DNA of 64,000 nucleotides. It comes from Neobacillus paridis. Its GTDB lineage: Bacteria; Bacillota; Bacilli; Bacillales; Cytobacillaceae. The stretch's first letter is position 1, and the number at the start of each line of letters is the position of its first letter. Location of the stretch: positions 1 through 64,000 of the forward strand of contig NZ_JAESWB010000045.1 in assembly GCF_016765675.1 (NCBI RefSeq). Reading direction: 5' to 3'. A program made the translations under genes and the position numbers. Under the pieces are notes generated by a model. The model worked only from the letters and a program-made list of their open reading frames with translations. It ran no database searches and was not told the DNA's origin. Positions 44,652 to 53,213 of this stretch are shown piece by piece.

Positions 44652-44923
44652 TCGCACCTCTCCAATCTTTGATGTTTTTTCGAACAATTTTTAACCCTAA
44701 AAGTATAGTAAAATAGGATTAAAATAATTTTGTCATTATATTATTATTATATTTTTTATATAAACTTTATTTTATTTGCTTTTTGTTCATTTAGCAACAA
44801 TGAAGTTCCTGCCAATTAAAAATATTCTTTGGATCCTCCTGATAATTCATTTATATTAAAATAGAATTTAATAATTTTTAAAATATTTCCAATATAATGA
44901 TATTTGACCCTATTAGTTAAGAA
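44652..44923. other. A/T-rich non-coding gap before gltT
   Basis: About 270 bp of very A/T-rich sequence that should hold the gltT promoter on its left side. Runs such as TTATATTATTATTATATTT are seen, but no convincing gene, riboswitch or repeat array. Confidence 0.5.
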
Positions 44924-44957
44924 AATAAAAAAACCTGGACAGGTAAGGCCCAAGTTT
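44924..44957 (-). terminator. Terminator of the DUF2269 gene
   Basis: AACTTGGGC and GTCCAGGTT on the minus strand pair with one mismatch, and T7 follows. Confidence 0.75.
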
Positions 44958-44965
44958 GGTTAAGC

Positions 44966-45418
44966 TTAGAAAGGTTTTGTTATCATCAGTGCAATAATGA
45001 TCATAAAAATGATGTTTTCAACATTTTCATAGAAAAACAGTTCTTTTGATAAACGGCGATATTCTTCGGGGATTTCTTCGCCTTTATGGGTTGCAAGCAG
45101 TGTTTTAATTGGTTTCGATCTTGGTGTTAACATGATTGGGCCAATTGCCAACGCGGCAAGAAAGAGCACTAAACTTGTGACATACCATCCCATCTGAAAT
45201 AGGCTTGGATTCATCCACCCCATTAGCAAACCCGTCACAAGAAGCAAAGTACCGCCAATCATTACATAAATATGCAGACGATGGCGAATCGCATAAGAGT
45301 GTCTTAACTCTGTCATGTTATCTCCAGATTTAACTACTGTGGTTAGAATAAATCCTGGCCCCATGCCAATAATTGCCGAAAATATATGAATGAAAACTAA
45401 AACCTGGTAGAAACTCAT
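44966..45418 (-). CDS. DUF2269-family integral membrane protein
   Basis: 150 residues with four membrane helices. The first (VLVFIHIFSAIIGMGPGFILTTVV) has the conserved His and GPGF typical of DUF2269, and ELRHSYAIRHRLHIYVMIGG follows. Function is unknown; the conserved His pattern has suggested heme or redox links in relatives, which is inference. The ATG has GGAAGGTGG upstream; a GTG four codons earlier lies inside that signal. The gene stands alone. Confidence 0.72.
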   Translation of the reverse strand: MSFYQVLVFIHIFSAIIGMGPGFILTTVVKSGDNMTELRHSYAIRHRLHIYVMIGGTLLLVTGLLMGWMNPSLFQMGWYVTSLVLFLAALAIGPIMLTPRSKPIKTLLATHKGEEIPEEYRRLSKELFFYENVENIIFMIIIALMITKPF

Positions 45419-45524
45419 TTCATATGCCACCTTCCATTCTTTTCAACAATCCATTCTATCACAAACCTTTTGGCAAAATAATTAACTTAATCACACTTTC
45501 CAGATTATTTTTTTCAAAATAAAA

Positions 45525-45565
45525 GGCGCCAGGAATAATTGAATTACAACATCATTCCTGACACC
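45525..45565 (-). terminator. Terminator of the MFS exporter (GTGCC family)
   Basis: GGTGTCAGGAAT and ATTCCTGGCGCC on the minus strand form a 12-bp stem with one mismatch; TTTTATTTTG follows. Confidence 0.8.
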
Positions 45566-45578
45566 CATTATTCAGCCG

Positions 45579-46823
45579 TTATGCCCTTTCACTTTTACTC
45601 AATACAGCAGCCGAACTCCTGAATAGCGGAACAAGAAAGAGAATGCCGAGAATGAACAGCAGCGCGGTGGTTTCATACATCGCGACAAGTGAGAAAGTCT
45701 TCTTCAGCCAACCGCTCGCGGTCATCATGACCACCATCGTTCCCATAAAGATTGGGTTTAAAATTCCATTCACCCGGCCAATAAATTCAGCTTCGGTATT
45801 TTTCAAAATCATCGTATTGATTCCAATCTGTATCGCTGGATTAAATACACCGCTGAAAAATTCTGCCGCTAAAGTCAGCCAGAACAGTTTGGAAATACCC
45901 ATCACGAAAAATCCGATGGCACATGCCAACATTCCAATGGCGAGCAAGATCTGCGGTGAAACTTTCTTCGATATGCCTATAGTTAAGCCGCCGCCTAATA
46001 TCATACCGACACCAAACGCTGCCATCAGCCACTGCAGCTGTTCTTTCGGCAGGCCAAGTTGTTCCGTGACAAGAAACACACCAAGTGGCTGTGTTAATCC
46101 CAACGCTAGGCCCGCTGTGGCAAAACAGCCGCCGAGTAAAGTCAGCACCCTGCTTTTTAATACATACTGAAACCCGTCCTTCATTTCTTGGACTAAGCTA
46201 GTTGTTTCTGCCTTCTTCTCCATTTCAAAGTCGGCTGGCAATAAGAATAAAATTGCCGCCGAAAACAGGAATGCTACCCCCATTACGGCAATCGCAACAT
46301 CTATGCCGAACTGCTGGTAAACAAAGGTGCCGAGAACTGGTCCAAGGATCATAAACAAGGCAAAAATCGTCTGGTAAATGGACATCCCCATTTGAATCAG
46401 TTCTTCTTTCACATGCAGTTTAAACAGCTTCATTCCTGACGGCTGGGAAAATTGCGAGAGAATTGAAGACACAAACGTCGCAAAGAAAATCGCTTTCCAG
46501 CTGCCAAAAACGAGCGTCAGCAGCACAACAAAAATCGAAACAGCACTGAGAAAGTCGCACCAAATCATGGTTCGTTTCGGCTTCCAGCGGTCGGCGAACG
46601 TTCCCCCGATAAAAGAAAACAGAAAAATAGGCGCAAACTCAGCAACGGAGATGAATGACACCGCCACCGGGTTTTCATTCGTTTGCTCTACAACAAATAA
46701 CAAAATCGAGTAATTTCGTACCCATACCCCAATTTGCAGAAAAAGTGTCGAAAGCAATAACGTCTGAATCACTCTATTTTTAAACAATGCCCCAATTGAC
46801 ACATTTGAATCTGCTTTATCCAT
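45579..46823 (-). CDS. MFS multidrug/macrolide-type exporter
   Basis: The 414-residue protein has twelve helices; the helix 2-3 loop reads GGTFADRWKPKRTM, the MFS signature. It resembles the MefA/MdtH-like drug exporters of bacilli (MFS_3 group). Substrate is unknown. The ribosome binding site AAGGAGG is buried in a leader hairpin, which suggests control by translating ribosomes or another RNA-level signal, as for some antibiotic-resistance genes. A terminator follows the stop. Confidence 0.82.
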   Translation of the reverse strand: MDKADSNVSIGALFKNRVIQTLLLSTLFLQIGVWVRNYSILLFVVEQTNENPVAVSFISVAEFAPIFLFSFIGGTFADRWKPKRTMIWCDFLSAVSIFVVLLTLVFGSWKAIFFATFVSSILSQFSQPSGMKLFKLHVKEELIQMGMSIYQTIFALFMILGPVLGTFVYQQFGIDVAIAVMGVAFLFSAAILFLLPADFEMEKKAETTSLVQEMKDGFQYVLKSRVLTLLGGCFATAGLALGLTQPLGVFLVTEQLGLPKEQLQWLMAAFGVGMILGGGLTIGISKKVSPQILLAIGMLACAIGFFVMGISKLFWLTLAAEFFSGVFNPAIQIGINTMILKNTEAEFIGRVNGILNPIFMGTMVVMMTASGWLKKTFSLVAMYETTALLFILGILFLVPLFRSSAAVLSKSERA

Positions 46824-46990
46824 AAAGAAACCTCCTTATCCACAACATCCGGATAGGAGGTAATTTGCCGCAAAAAGTCATGGTACACCATAAAAAATGC
46901 TATACCAATTATAAAAACGCCACAATTAATCCTACCCAGAATAAATTTCGTTTTCCGAATGCTCTCTAAGATAGGATTAATTGATCATCG
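46824..46990 (-). promoter_or_regulatory. Structured mRNA leader of the MFS exporter
   Basis: Two stems are visible on the minus strand. The first is a perfect 12-bp inverted repeat, CAATTAATCCTA (46983-46972) with TAGGATTAATTG (46934-46923), and a TTTTTATA run lies five bases after it. The second, ACCTCCTATCC with GGATAAGGAGGT (46861-46851 and 46841-46830), hides the ribosome binding site. A three-codon frame (ATG-ATC-AAT-TAA) overlaps the start of the first stem. The layout fits attenuation combined with translational blocking; the ligand or signal is unknown. Confidence 0.6.
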
Positions 46991-47235
46991 CCCTTTGGTC
47001 ACCCTTTCAAAATAACGTAGTTATATCTTACTTGAATCACAAATGAAGTTCAAGGGGTTTTTGTAATCTTATGGAATCTTCATTACCGCCATAAGGGCAA
47101 TATTTTTTCAGAAATTTCAAAGGATAATACCACCAGCTGCTTTGGCAGCTTTTACCTAATCACTGTAACGGTTCATGTATGGACAACAAAAAATTAGCAA
47201 ATGCTACAACTGAATCTTACGCTGGAGGAATGCAA

Positions 47236-47469
47236 ATGACTGATTTCTTTGACCCAATCGAGTATGACACCGGTACAGCCATCCAAACCTTTAATATCAT
47301 TGATACATCAGTTAATTCCGAGGGCTATGAAGTACTGCTTGATCTTGAATTGGACAGCGGCTACGACTTGGAAAATGTAAAGATGCGGATTAGTTTTGAG
47401 GATATGCAGGCATATGATACAGAGGATATACATGAGGCCGTAAAATATGCACTAGGATTTTTTGGTTAA
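47236..47469 (+). CDS. Small acidic hypothetical protein
   Basis: A 77-residue acidic protein (MTDFFDPIEYDTGTAIQTFN onward) with a beta-rich middle and a C-terminal helix (DIHEAVKYALGFF). GGAGG lies seven bases before this ATG. The frame extends upstream to 47179, but no signal supports that start. I do not recognise the family. It stands alone between the divergent MFS leader and the convergent kinase gene. Confidence 0.6.
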   Translation: MTDFFDPIEYDTGTAIQTFNIIDTSVNSEGYEVLLDLELDSGYDLENVKMRISFEDMQAYDTEDIHEAVKYALGFFG

Positions 47470-47563
47470 AAGAGGAACAGTTTAAAAAATGAAACAACCG
47501 AAAAAACAACAATGGAATATACCCCATAAGTACAATCAGTCAAAACAATCTGAAAGATAGCTG

Positions 47564-47601
47564 GAGCATGGGAAGATGAATAAAGATCTCTCCCCATGCT
47601 C
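47564..47601. terminator. Convergent hairpin between the small acidic protein and the kinase gene
   Basis: GAGCATGGG pairs perfectly with CCCATGCTC. T-rich bases follow on the plus strand and AT-rich bases on the minus strand. Confidence 0.65.
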
Positions 47602-47604
47602 TTC

Positions 47605-49029
47605 TTATCCGACAAATAGGGGCAGTTTCACCATGACTGTTGTTCCACAGCCGATATCGGAATCTATTAGGAATTCCCCATGATGTTTTTTTACAATTTG
47701 ATAAACAATTGCCAGCCCCAGTCCTGTACCGCCTTCTTTTCGTGTTCTGGCGTGGTCAACACGATAAAAGCGCTCGATAACCTTTGGCAATTCTTCCTTT
47801 GGAATCCCCGGTCCCGAATCCTGAATCCTTAATACGGCAGTCATACGCTCTTTCATTAAAGTAATTTGAATCGGTTTTCCCGGAGGTGTATAGCGAAACG
47901 CGTTGGCAAGAAGATTGCTGACCACTTGCTCTAGCCGATCGGAGTCCCCATTGACAATAATTTCATCATCTAGATTCTGTATCAACTGAATCCCTTTTTG
48001 ACTGGCTGTTAGTTCAAAGCGGTCAACCACATCGGTAATCAATTGGGCAAACGGCAAAGGTTCATTCCTCATCGGATAGGAATCATCCTCCAATTGTGCC
48101 AAATCTAGCAAATCATGAACGAGCCGCTGCATCCGATCCGTTTCATTGTGAATAATGGTAACATACTTTTCGACTGCCGCCGTATCTCCTGCGACCCCAT
48201 CGAGAATTGCTTCCGTATATCCTTTCATATAACTAAGCGGTGTCCGTAATTCATGGGAAACATTTTGCAGAAACTCCCGGCGCTTCTGATCAACCGCCTC
48301 CAGCGATGAGGCAAGAGTATTAAAGGATGCTGCCAGGTTGCCTACCTCATCCGATTGCTGAACTTCAATCCTTTTGGAAAAATCGCCCTGGGACATTTTT
48401 TTCGAAATAGCTTCCATTTCTTTTAATGGTTTAATCAGTCGATTCGTCATTTTGTGTCCCAGCCAGAGCACGATGATCAAGAGAACAATCAATGATAGTA
48501 TCAGAACAGGTCGAATGGATTTAAACGGTTCATAAACATCTGCAAGCGGCATATAAAGAAACAGTGCCCCTGCCAATTGACCATTTTTCAATAGCGGGAT
48601 TGTAACCGCCAGAATATCCTGATGAAAGCGCGGATGCTCCCTGATAAAAATGACCTTTTTCCCTGCAAGCAGCTTCTGTCTTTCATCAAATGTAATTAAA
48701 CTATTATCAGCAAACTCCTCATAAGGAATCCCAGCGCTTAATAGCATTGGATCTTCAGTAAAAATCACCTTGGCATCGGAACTCTCGTCTGTCCATTTGA
48801 CGCGTTTGTTAAACTCTGTTTTATTGGCAGCTTGATGATAGAATTTTTTCAGTTCTTCCCCTTGCATGATCAAGATTTCTTTTTGCTTTTCAACATAAAA
48901 TTTTTCATATAAGTAGTAGGTTAACCCTGTTCCAAAGATGATCGTGATGACTGCTACAATCGAAATGGTTGTCCAAATTTTCTGCTTTAGACCATAGTTT
49001 ACTCCTCGAATTTGTACCCCACTCCCCAA
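47605..49029 (-). CDS. Two-component sensor histidine kinase
   Basis: A kinase of about 460-474 residues with two membrane helices (WTTISIVAVITIIFGTGLTYYL and VLILSLIVLLIIVLWLG), an extracellular domain of about 130 residues, HAMP, HisKA (His in QNVSHELRTPLSYMKGY) and HATPase. The signal is unknown; the adjoining beta-propeller and FixH-like lipoproteins hint at the envelope or a metal. The start is doubtful: GAGGAG stands six bases before an ATG at 48995 that is out of frame by one base, while the in-frame TTG at 49029 lacks a signal. Confidence 0.87.
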   Translation of the reverse strand: MGSGVQIRGVNYGLKQKIWTTISIVAVITIIFGTGLTYYLYEKFYVEKQKEILIMQGEELKKFYHQAANKTEFNKRVKWTDESSDAKVIFTEDPMLLSAGIPYEEFADNSLITFDERQKLLAGKKVIFIREHPRFHQDILAVTIPLLKNGQLAGALFLYMPLADVYEPFKSIRPVLILSLIVLLIIVLWLGHKMTNRLIKPLKEMEAISKKMSQGDFSKRIEVQQSDEVGNLAASFNTLASSLEAVDQKRREFLQNVSHELRTPLSYMKGYTEAILDGVAGDTAAVEKYVTIIHNETDRMQRLVHDLLDLAQLEDDSYPMRNEPLPFAQLITDVVDRFELTASQKGIQLIQNLDDEIIVNGDSDRLEQVVSNLLANAFRYTPPGKPIQITLMKERMTAVLRIQDSGPGIPKEELPKVIERFYRVDHARTRKEGGTGLGLAIVYQIVKKHHGEFLIDSDIGCGTTVMVKLPLFVG

Positions 49030-49673
49030 ACCGTTTTAATCAAATCACCTGAAGAGCCTAGTTTTATTCGCAGCGTTTTGATATGAGTATCGACAGTTCT
49101 CAAGGTTCCAGTACTCTCCAACCCCCACACGTGCTCTAACAGCTGCTCTCTCGAAAACACCTGTCCTTGGTGGTTAAAAAAGAATTCTAACAGACTAAAT
49201 TCTTTCCTTGTTAAATTCAACCGTTTTCCTTTTACTTCTGCCGTATGACCATCCAAATCAATGATCAAATCACCAAGTTCCAGCACATGCTTTTGTGGTC
49301 GGAAATTATTTGACCTCCGCAGCAATGCCTCTACACGGGCCATTAATTCCTTAGGACTGAACGGTTTCACAATATAGTCATCAGCGCCCAATTTTAAACC
49401 GCGAATTCGATCGAGCTCCTCACTTTTAGCCGTCAACATAATAATCGGTACATTGGACACCTCACGAATTTTTCGACAAACAGCAAAACCGTCCAATGTC
49501 GGCATCATGATGTCTAGTATCACTAAATCATACGACCCTTGGCTCCAGCGGCTTAACACTTCTGCTCCATCTTCAGCGGTAACAGTTTCATAGCCTTCCT
49601 TTTCCAAATAGGAGCTGACTAACATCAGCATTTGTACTTCGTCATCTGCGATCAATACTTTATATTTACTCAT
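48999..49673 (-). CDS. OmpR/PhoB-family response regulator
   Basis: A 224-residue regulator. The receiver has DDE at residues 9-11, phospho-acceptor Asp in VILDIMMP and Lys in IVKPFSP; the winged helix ends KTVWGVGYKFEE. It is partner of the kinase that follows, and its end overlaps that frame. Its own start lies inside the end of the beta-propeller gene, so all three are coupled. No autogenous site could be named. Confidence 0.9.
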   Translation of the reverse strand: MSKYKVLIADDEVQMLMLVSSYLEKEGYETVTAEDGAEVLSRWSQGSYDLVILDIMMPTLDGFAVCRKIREVSNVPIIMLTAKSEELDRIRGLKLGADDYIVKPFSPKELMARVEALLRRSNNFRPQKHVLELGDLIIDLDGHTAEVKGKRLNLTRKEFSLLEFFFNHQGQVFSREQLLEHVWGLESTGTLRTVDTHIKTLRIKLGSSGDLIKTVWGVGYKFEE

Positions 49674-50643
49674 TTCCCTCACCTAAAATCATCATATGTG
49701 GCCCGTTTTTCAGCCGAATTTCCCTGTTAATTGTAAATGTGGTGCGATCAATTATCGCTAGCGAGTCTCCGTCCAAACTTGACACGTAAATTCTTTGCTT
49801 GTCTCCAATAATATCATATGGGTTGGCCCCCACCTCCAAAGGCTCGCTGACCGATCTGTTTTTAATATTAATTCTGTATACGCTGCTCGAGCCGTGACAA
49901 ATCGCGTATACATATGCACTGGAATCGTCTCCGTAGAAATCTACCGGCATCACCCCAACCTTTACACGGTCTACTTCCTTCCCAGTATCAGGATCGTAAA
50001 TATATATATTTTCATTTAGTGACCCATAGGGTCCGTGTCCCCCGATCCAAACATAGTTCCCGTCGAAAAAGATCCCATTCGGTCTTGTCACGATGGGAAA
50101 ATGAGAGATTACCTTTTTGGAACCGATGTCAATGACAGAGAGCGAGGCTGCTTTAACATTTACTACATATAAAAGATTTTTCTTATCATTAACTGCCATT
50201 GAGGTCGGAAATTTATCGGTGCTCACTTCGGCGATAACTGTATCCTTTTCAACATCGTAAAATCCGACTTTATTCTTCTTGCCATTGGAGAAAAACAGCA
50301 GGTGGTCCTTGGGCCGATATAACAGATCATTCACACCTTTGCCGGTATTCTTTAACTTTGTTAATTCACCATCTTTCAATTGAAGACGGTAGAGTGAATC
50401 TTCAAGATCCCCAGCCAAAATAATCGTATCTTGATTGATTTTTTCCATAGCGGTAATTCGGAAGTTTAATTTACTTACCTCCGATTTTCCCTTTTGTAAA
50501 TCAACGAAGGAGATTTCTGGCTTTTTCAAATTGGAGACAATTAACATATTGTTCATGGATGGAGGGACTGGGATTTCTTCCTTACTACAGCCTGCCAGAA
50601 GTATGAAACAAATGATAAAAGAAATGATGCCGATCCTTTTCAT
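49666..50643 (-). CDS. Beta-propeller (YncE-like) lipoprotein
   Basis: The 325-residue lipoprotein has a signal peptide ending LLAGC (Cys19). About six or seven WD/YVTN-type blades follow, with motifs such as DKKNLLYVVNVKAASLSVIDIGSKKVI and GVNDLLYRPKDHLLFFSNG. Such propellers bind protein or small ligands outside the cell. It lies between the FixH-like lipoprotein gene and the two-component genes, so it may feed the sensor; that is inference. Confidence 0.82.
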   Translation of the reverse strand: MKRIGIISFIICFILLAGCSKEEIPVPPSMNNMLIVSNLKKPEISFVDLQKGKSEVSKLNFRITAMEKINQDTIILAGDLEDSLYRLQLKDGELTKLKNTGKGVNDLLYRPKDHLLFFSNGKKNKVGFYDVEKDTVIAEVSTDKFPTSMAVNDKKNLLYVVNVKAASLSVIDIGSKKVISHFPIVTRPNGIFFDGNYVWIGGHGPYGSLNENIYIYDPDTGKEVDRVKVGVMPVDFYGDDSSAYVYAICHGSSSVYRINIKNRSVSEPLEVGANPYDIIGDKQRIYVSSLDGDSLAIIDRTTFTINREIRLKNGPHMMILGEGNE

Positions 50644-50681
50644 CGAATCCCCTCAATCTTCCTTTATTATATATGAAGAAG

Positions 50682-50705
50682 ACGCCTGATCATGAAACCA
50701 GGCGT
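50682..50705 (-). terminator. Hairpin between the FixH-like and beta-propeller genes
   Basis: ACGCCTG and CAGGCGT form a perfect stem on the minus strand and CTTCTTCAT follows. Readthrough into the next genes is likely to be partial. Confidence 0.6.
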
Positions 50706-50721
50706 AAATATTTGTGAACAG

Positions 50722-50769
50722 TTAATGTCCCTCATGATGTTCTGCTTCATGGGCTTGGTCGGTTGTTCA
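50722..50769 (-). other. In-frame TGA and His-rich coding tail after the FixH-like gene
   Basis: After the TGA at 50769-50767 the same frame reads TTDQAHEAEHHEGH and then TAA. Four of the last nine residues are His, a normal ending for FixH/YtkA-like metal proteins. It looks like the true C terminus cut off by a nonsense change, or reached by stop readthrough. Confidence 0.65.
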
Positions 50770-51198
50770 TTTTTGCTGATCAGCACTGACATCACCTACG
50801 GTAAATTCCTTTTTTGGCATGTTGTGCATATCTCTTGCCGTTACATGGGAAATAGCGTAATAGACGCCAGACTCCGAAAAGCTTTTGGTAATCGAATAGA
50901 CCCCATTTCCTTTCGACTCACCTTTGATCTTTTCGTGTTTTTCTTGTCCGTCCTTCCAGACCTCAAATACCACTTCATCCGCATCGTCAACTTTTTCTTT
51001 ACCTTGCGTCACCGTTGCACTGATTGTAACTTCTTTATTGGGCTGTGGATGCTCTGGGTCAATTTTCAAGGTCACATCTATCATTTCCGGCATCCCCTGA
51101 TCTTGGCTGCTCTGATTTTTTTCCTTTGCCGTACCGCAACCTGCAGCGATAATCATGATCGTTCCTATTAATAGCATAAGCAGCGATTTCCTTCTCAT
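50767..51198 (-). CDS. FixH/YtkA-like lipoprotein
   Basis: 143 residues. The signal peptide ends in AAGC, a lipobox; a YtkA-like beta-sandwich follows (VTLKIDPEHPQPNKEVTISATV, EVVFEVWKDGQ, and GVYYAISHVTARDMHNMPKKEFTV). Relatives bind copper or assist assembly of copper proteins. It is first in the operon with the beta-propeller and two-component genes. An in-frame TGA cuts off a His-rich tail that the DNA still encodes. Confidence 0.8.
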   Translation of the reverse strand: MRRKSLLMLLIGTIMIIAAGCGTAKEKNQSSQDQGMPEMIDVTLKIDPEHPQPNKEVTISATVTQGKEKVDDADEVVFEVWKDGQEKHEKIKGESKGNGVYSITKSFSESGVYYAISHVTARDMHNMPKKEFTVGDVSADQQK

Positions 51199-51330
51199 AT
51201 TTCCACCCTTTGTCTAGTTTTAATATTGAATTAGCTGTCTGCCTTTGCAGTATAAAACATATTTGTGAAATCCCTGTGAAGTATTGTGAAAATTTTATTA
51301 TTTCCACAGTCTTAATTCGTATACGTCGAT

Positions 51331-51519
51331 ACTTACAGTTGGATGCGCGTTACTTACGGATGAGGGCTGCCTTTACTTGCCGATGGAGCCGCGCTACTTG
51401 CGATTAGGTAATCTTTTCTTGCGGATGGAGTTGCGTTACTTACGATGGGAACATTTACTTGCGGATGGAGTTGCATTACTTGCTGCTGGCCGCATGTTAC
51501 TTTGGGCAGCAGGTTTTTG
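51331..51519. repeat. 21-bp tandem array, nine units
   Basis: ACTT (once TCTT) starts units at 51331, 51352, 51375, 51396, 51417, 51438, 51457, 51478 and 51499. Spacings are 21, 23, 21, 21, 21, 19, 21 and 21 bp; the long and the short unit cancel, and the total is exactly eight times 21. The best unit is ACTTGCGGATGGAGTTGCGTT. It fills the divergent gap between the FixH-like and GntR genes. Confidence 0.88.
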
Positions 51520-51538
51520 CTATTTCATATTGACATTA

Positions 51539-51568
51539 TGTTATAATTGTTATACTATTAATATAACA
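51539..51568. promoter_or_regulatory. Operator of the GntR-DUF1648 operon
   Basis: TGTTATA and TATAACA are perfect inverted half-sites with 16 bp between them. They lie over the promoter (TTGACA at about 51531, TATACT at about 51551) and 25 bp before the GTG start, as for autorepressing YhcF/YtrA-type GntR proteins. Confidence 0.6.
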
Positions 51569-51593
51569 GATAACACAAAGGAGGGTGGTGCAT

Positions 51594-51974
51594 GTGTTTA
51601 TTACACTTGACCTGGAATCGGAGGAACCAATTTATACACAGTTAAAGAATCAAATTATCGCCGGTATTGCGAAAAAAGAACTGAGTCCTGGTGAAGCCTT
51701 GCCGTCTGTTCGAGCGCTGGCCGCGGATCTCGGAATAAATCTTCATACTGTTAACAAAGCTTATCAGCAGTTAAAGCAGGAGGGATTTATTTTAATCCAC
51801 CGCCAAAAGGGAGTCGTGATTAATCCCGATGGAGTTCCAAAAGCAGATGCGGTTTACTGGACAGAGCTTTCAGCCAAGATTCGCCCTTTGATCGCGGAAT
51901 CCGTTTGCAAAGGGGTTTCCGAAGCAGAGTTTCAAGAACTATGTCATCAAATTTTTGCCGAATTTTATCAATAA
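51594..51974 (+). CDS. GntR-family (YtrA/YhcF-type) transcriptional regulator
   Basis: A 126-residue short GntR protein with an N-terminal winged helix (PIYTQLKNQIIAGIAKKELSPGEALPSVRALAADLGINLHTVNKAYQQLKQEG) and only a small C-terminal helical part, as in YtrA/YhcF. The start is GTG with AAGGAGGG eight bases before. It precedes the DUF1648 gene by 14 bases. Inverted half-sites in the promoter suggest autorepression; YtrA relatives respond to wall-active antibiotics. Confidence 0.85.
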   Translation: MFITLDLESEEPIYTQLKNQIIAGIAKKELSPGEALPSVRALAADLGINLHTVNKAYQQLKQEGFILIHRQKGVVINPDGVPKADAVYWTELSAKIRPLIAESVCKGVSEAEFQELCHQIFAEFYQ

Positions 51975-51988
51975 AGGAGTGATTGACC

Positions 51989-53092
51989 ATGAATTCTTCA
52001 ATGATCTTATTATTATTGGTAATAATGGTTCCCATGTATATTGCCCTAATTTTTGTACCTTATTGGACGCGAAAAACTGAAAGCTTTGGGGTGTCCATCC
52101 CTGAAGAAGCATTTGAGCGGGCCGATCTAAAAAAAATGCGTAAAACATACGCCTGGTTAACAAGCATGCTAGCTGTTATCATGACAGCTGTTCTTTTGCT
52201 TACTGCCAGGGGACAGGACGAAAATTTCGTCGGTATTTTATTTGCGATTTTAATTAGTGCTTATATTTTGGCAAGTTTTATCGTCTACCTTATTTTTCAC
52301 AGGCAAATGAAAGAGCTTAAAAGTCGATATCCGGAATGGACGAAAAAGCCGCAGGTTATTACCGTTAATACACAATTTCGCCGCCAAAAACTGACTTACT
52401 CGAACTACTGGTATATCATTCCATTCCTGATTTCAATCGTGACCATTGTAATAACACTTATAAACTATCAGCAAATTCCTGCGAGATTTCCAATGCAATA
52501 TAACTTCAGCGGTGAAGTAACCAACTGGGGAACGAAATCATACCGTTCAGTTATGCTGATGCCAATTATCCAAATCTATTTAACTTTGTTGTTTTTGTTT
52601 ATCAATGTCATTATCTCGAAAGCAAAGCAGCAGGTTTCTGCAGAAAATCCGGAAGAGTCACTAAAACATAATATTATTTTTAGAAGAAGATGGTCGCTGT
52701 TTACACTTTTAATGGGTACCGGCCTAATTGCTATGTTGATGCTGCCACAGTTGGCACTGATCTATCCGATAAATACACAATTACAGCTTTACGTACCAAT
52801 CGTATATGTGATTCTTGTTTGTGCGGGCTCGATCATTTTATCTGTCACTACCGGTCAAGGCGGCAGCAGAATAGGGAAAAAGGCTGCAATGGAAAATGGG
52901 AAAGTGATTGACCGCGACGATGACCGTTATTGGAAGCTTGGAGTGTTCTACTTTAATCCGAAAGACCCAGCAATCTTTTTGGAAAAACGCTTTGGCGTTG
53001 GCTGGACAAATAACTGGGCCCACCCGCTTTCATGGATTTTTATCATCGTCGTCATTGGTCTTGCATTTGGTTTGCCGTTTTGGCTGAAATAA
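51989..53092 (+). CDS. DUF1648/DUF5808 (SdpI-like) membrane protein
   Basis: The 367-residue protein has eight or so membrane helices. DUF1648 is recognised in the middle by QQIPARFPMQYNFSGEVTNWGTKS; the late part (YWKLGVFYFNPKDPAIFLEKRFGVGWTNNWAHP) is DUF5808. Relatives pair with YhcF-type GntR regulators. Function is unknown; SdpI-like proteins give immunity to toxic peptides, which is only a pointer. AAAGGAG lies before the ATG. Confidence 0.78.
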   Translation: MNSSMILLLLVIMVPMYIALIFVPYWTRKTESFGVSIPEEAFERADLKKMRKTYAWLTSMLAVIMTAVLLLTARGQDENFVGILFAILISAYILASFIVYLIFHRQMKELKSRYPEWTKKPQVITVNTQFRRQKLTYSNYWYIIPFLISIVTIVITLINYQQIPARFPMQYNFSGEVTNWGTKSYRSVMLMPIIQIYLTLLFLFINVIISKAKQQVSAENPEESLKHNIIFRRRWSLFTLLMGTGLIAMLMLPQLALIYPINTQLQLYVPIVYVILVCAGSIILSVTTGQGGSRIGKKAAMENGKVIDRDDDRYWKLGVFYFNPKDPAIFLEKRFGVGWTNNWAHPLSWIFIIVVIGLAFGLPFWLK

Positions 53093-53135
53093 TCTTAAGA
53101 CGTATCTGGCTTTTTGGTGATCAATCAAGGAGGGA

Positions 53136-53201
53136 AAGACAAAGGATAAAGAAATAATAGTCATAGGTGCTGAAACAAAGTATCCACTTAATGGAAGTTA
53201 G
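53136..53201 (+). pseudogene. Short gene remnant with a good ribosome binding site but no start codon
   Basis: AAGGAGGG at 53127-53134 is followed seven bases later by AAG-GAT-AAA, and the frame reads DKEIIVIGAETKYPLNGS to a TAG at 53201. ATG changed to AAG would fit. The stop lies 13 bp before the MITE. Only a scrap remains and no function can be given. Confidence 0.35.
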
Positions 53202-53213
53202 GATATTTCAACT

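Noticed and set aside
45643..46170. 175-codon plus-strand open frame
   Set aside because: It is the antisense shadow of the MFS exporter and has no ribosome binding site or recognisable domain.
46800..46891. Upstream open frame of 24 or more codons in the MFS leader
   Set aside because: It has no ribosome binding site and is open mainly because it overlaps the real gene in another frame.
51210..51610. Two open frames with Leu/Arg-rich periodic peptides
   Set aside because: The periodicity comes from the 21-bp repeat, which keeps frames open because 21 is a multiple of three.
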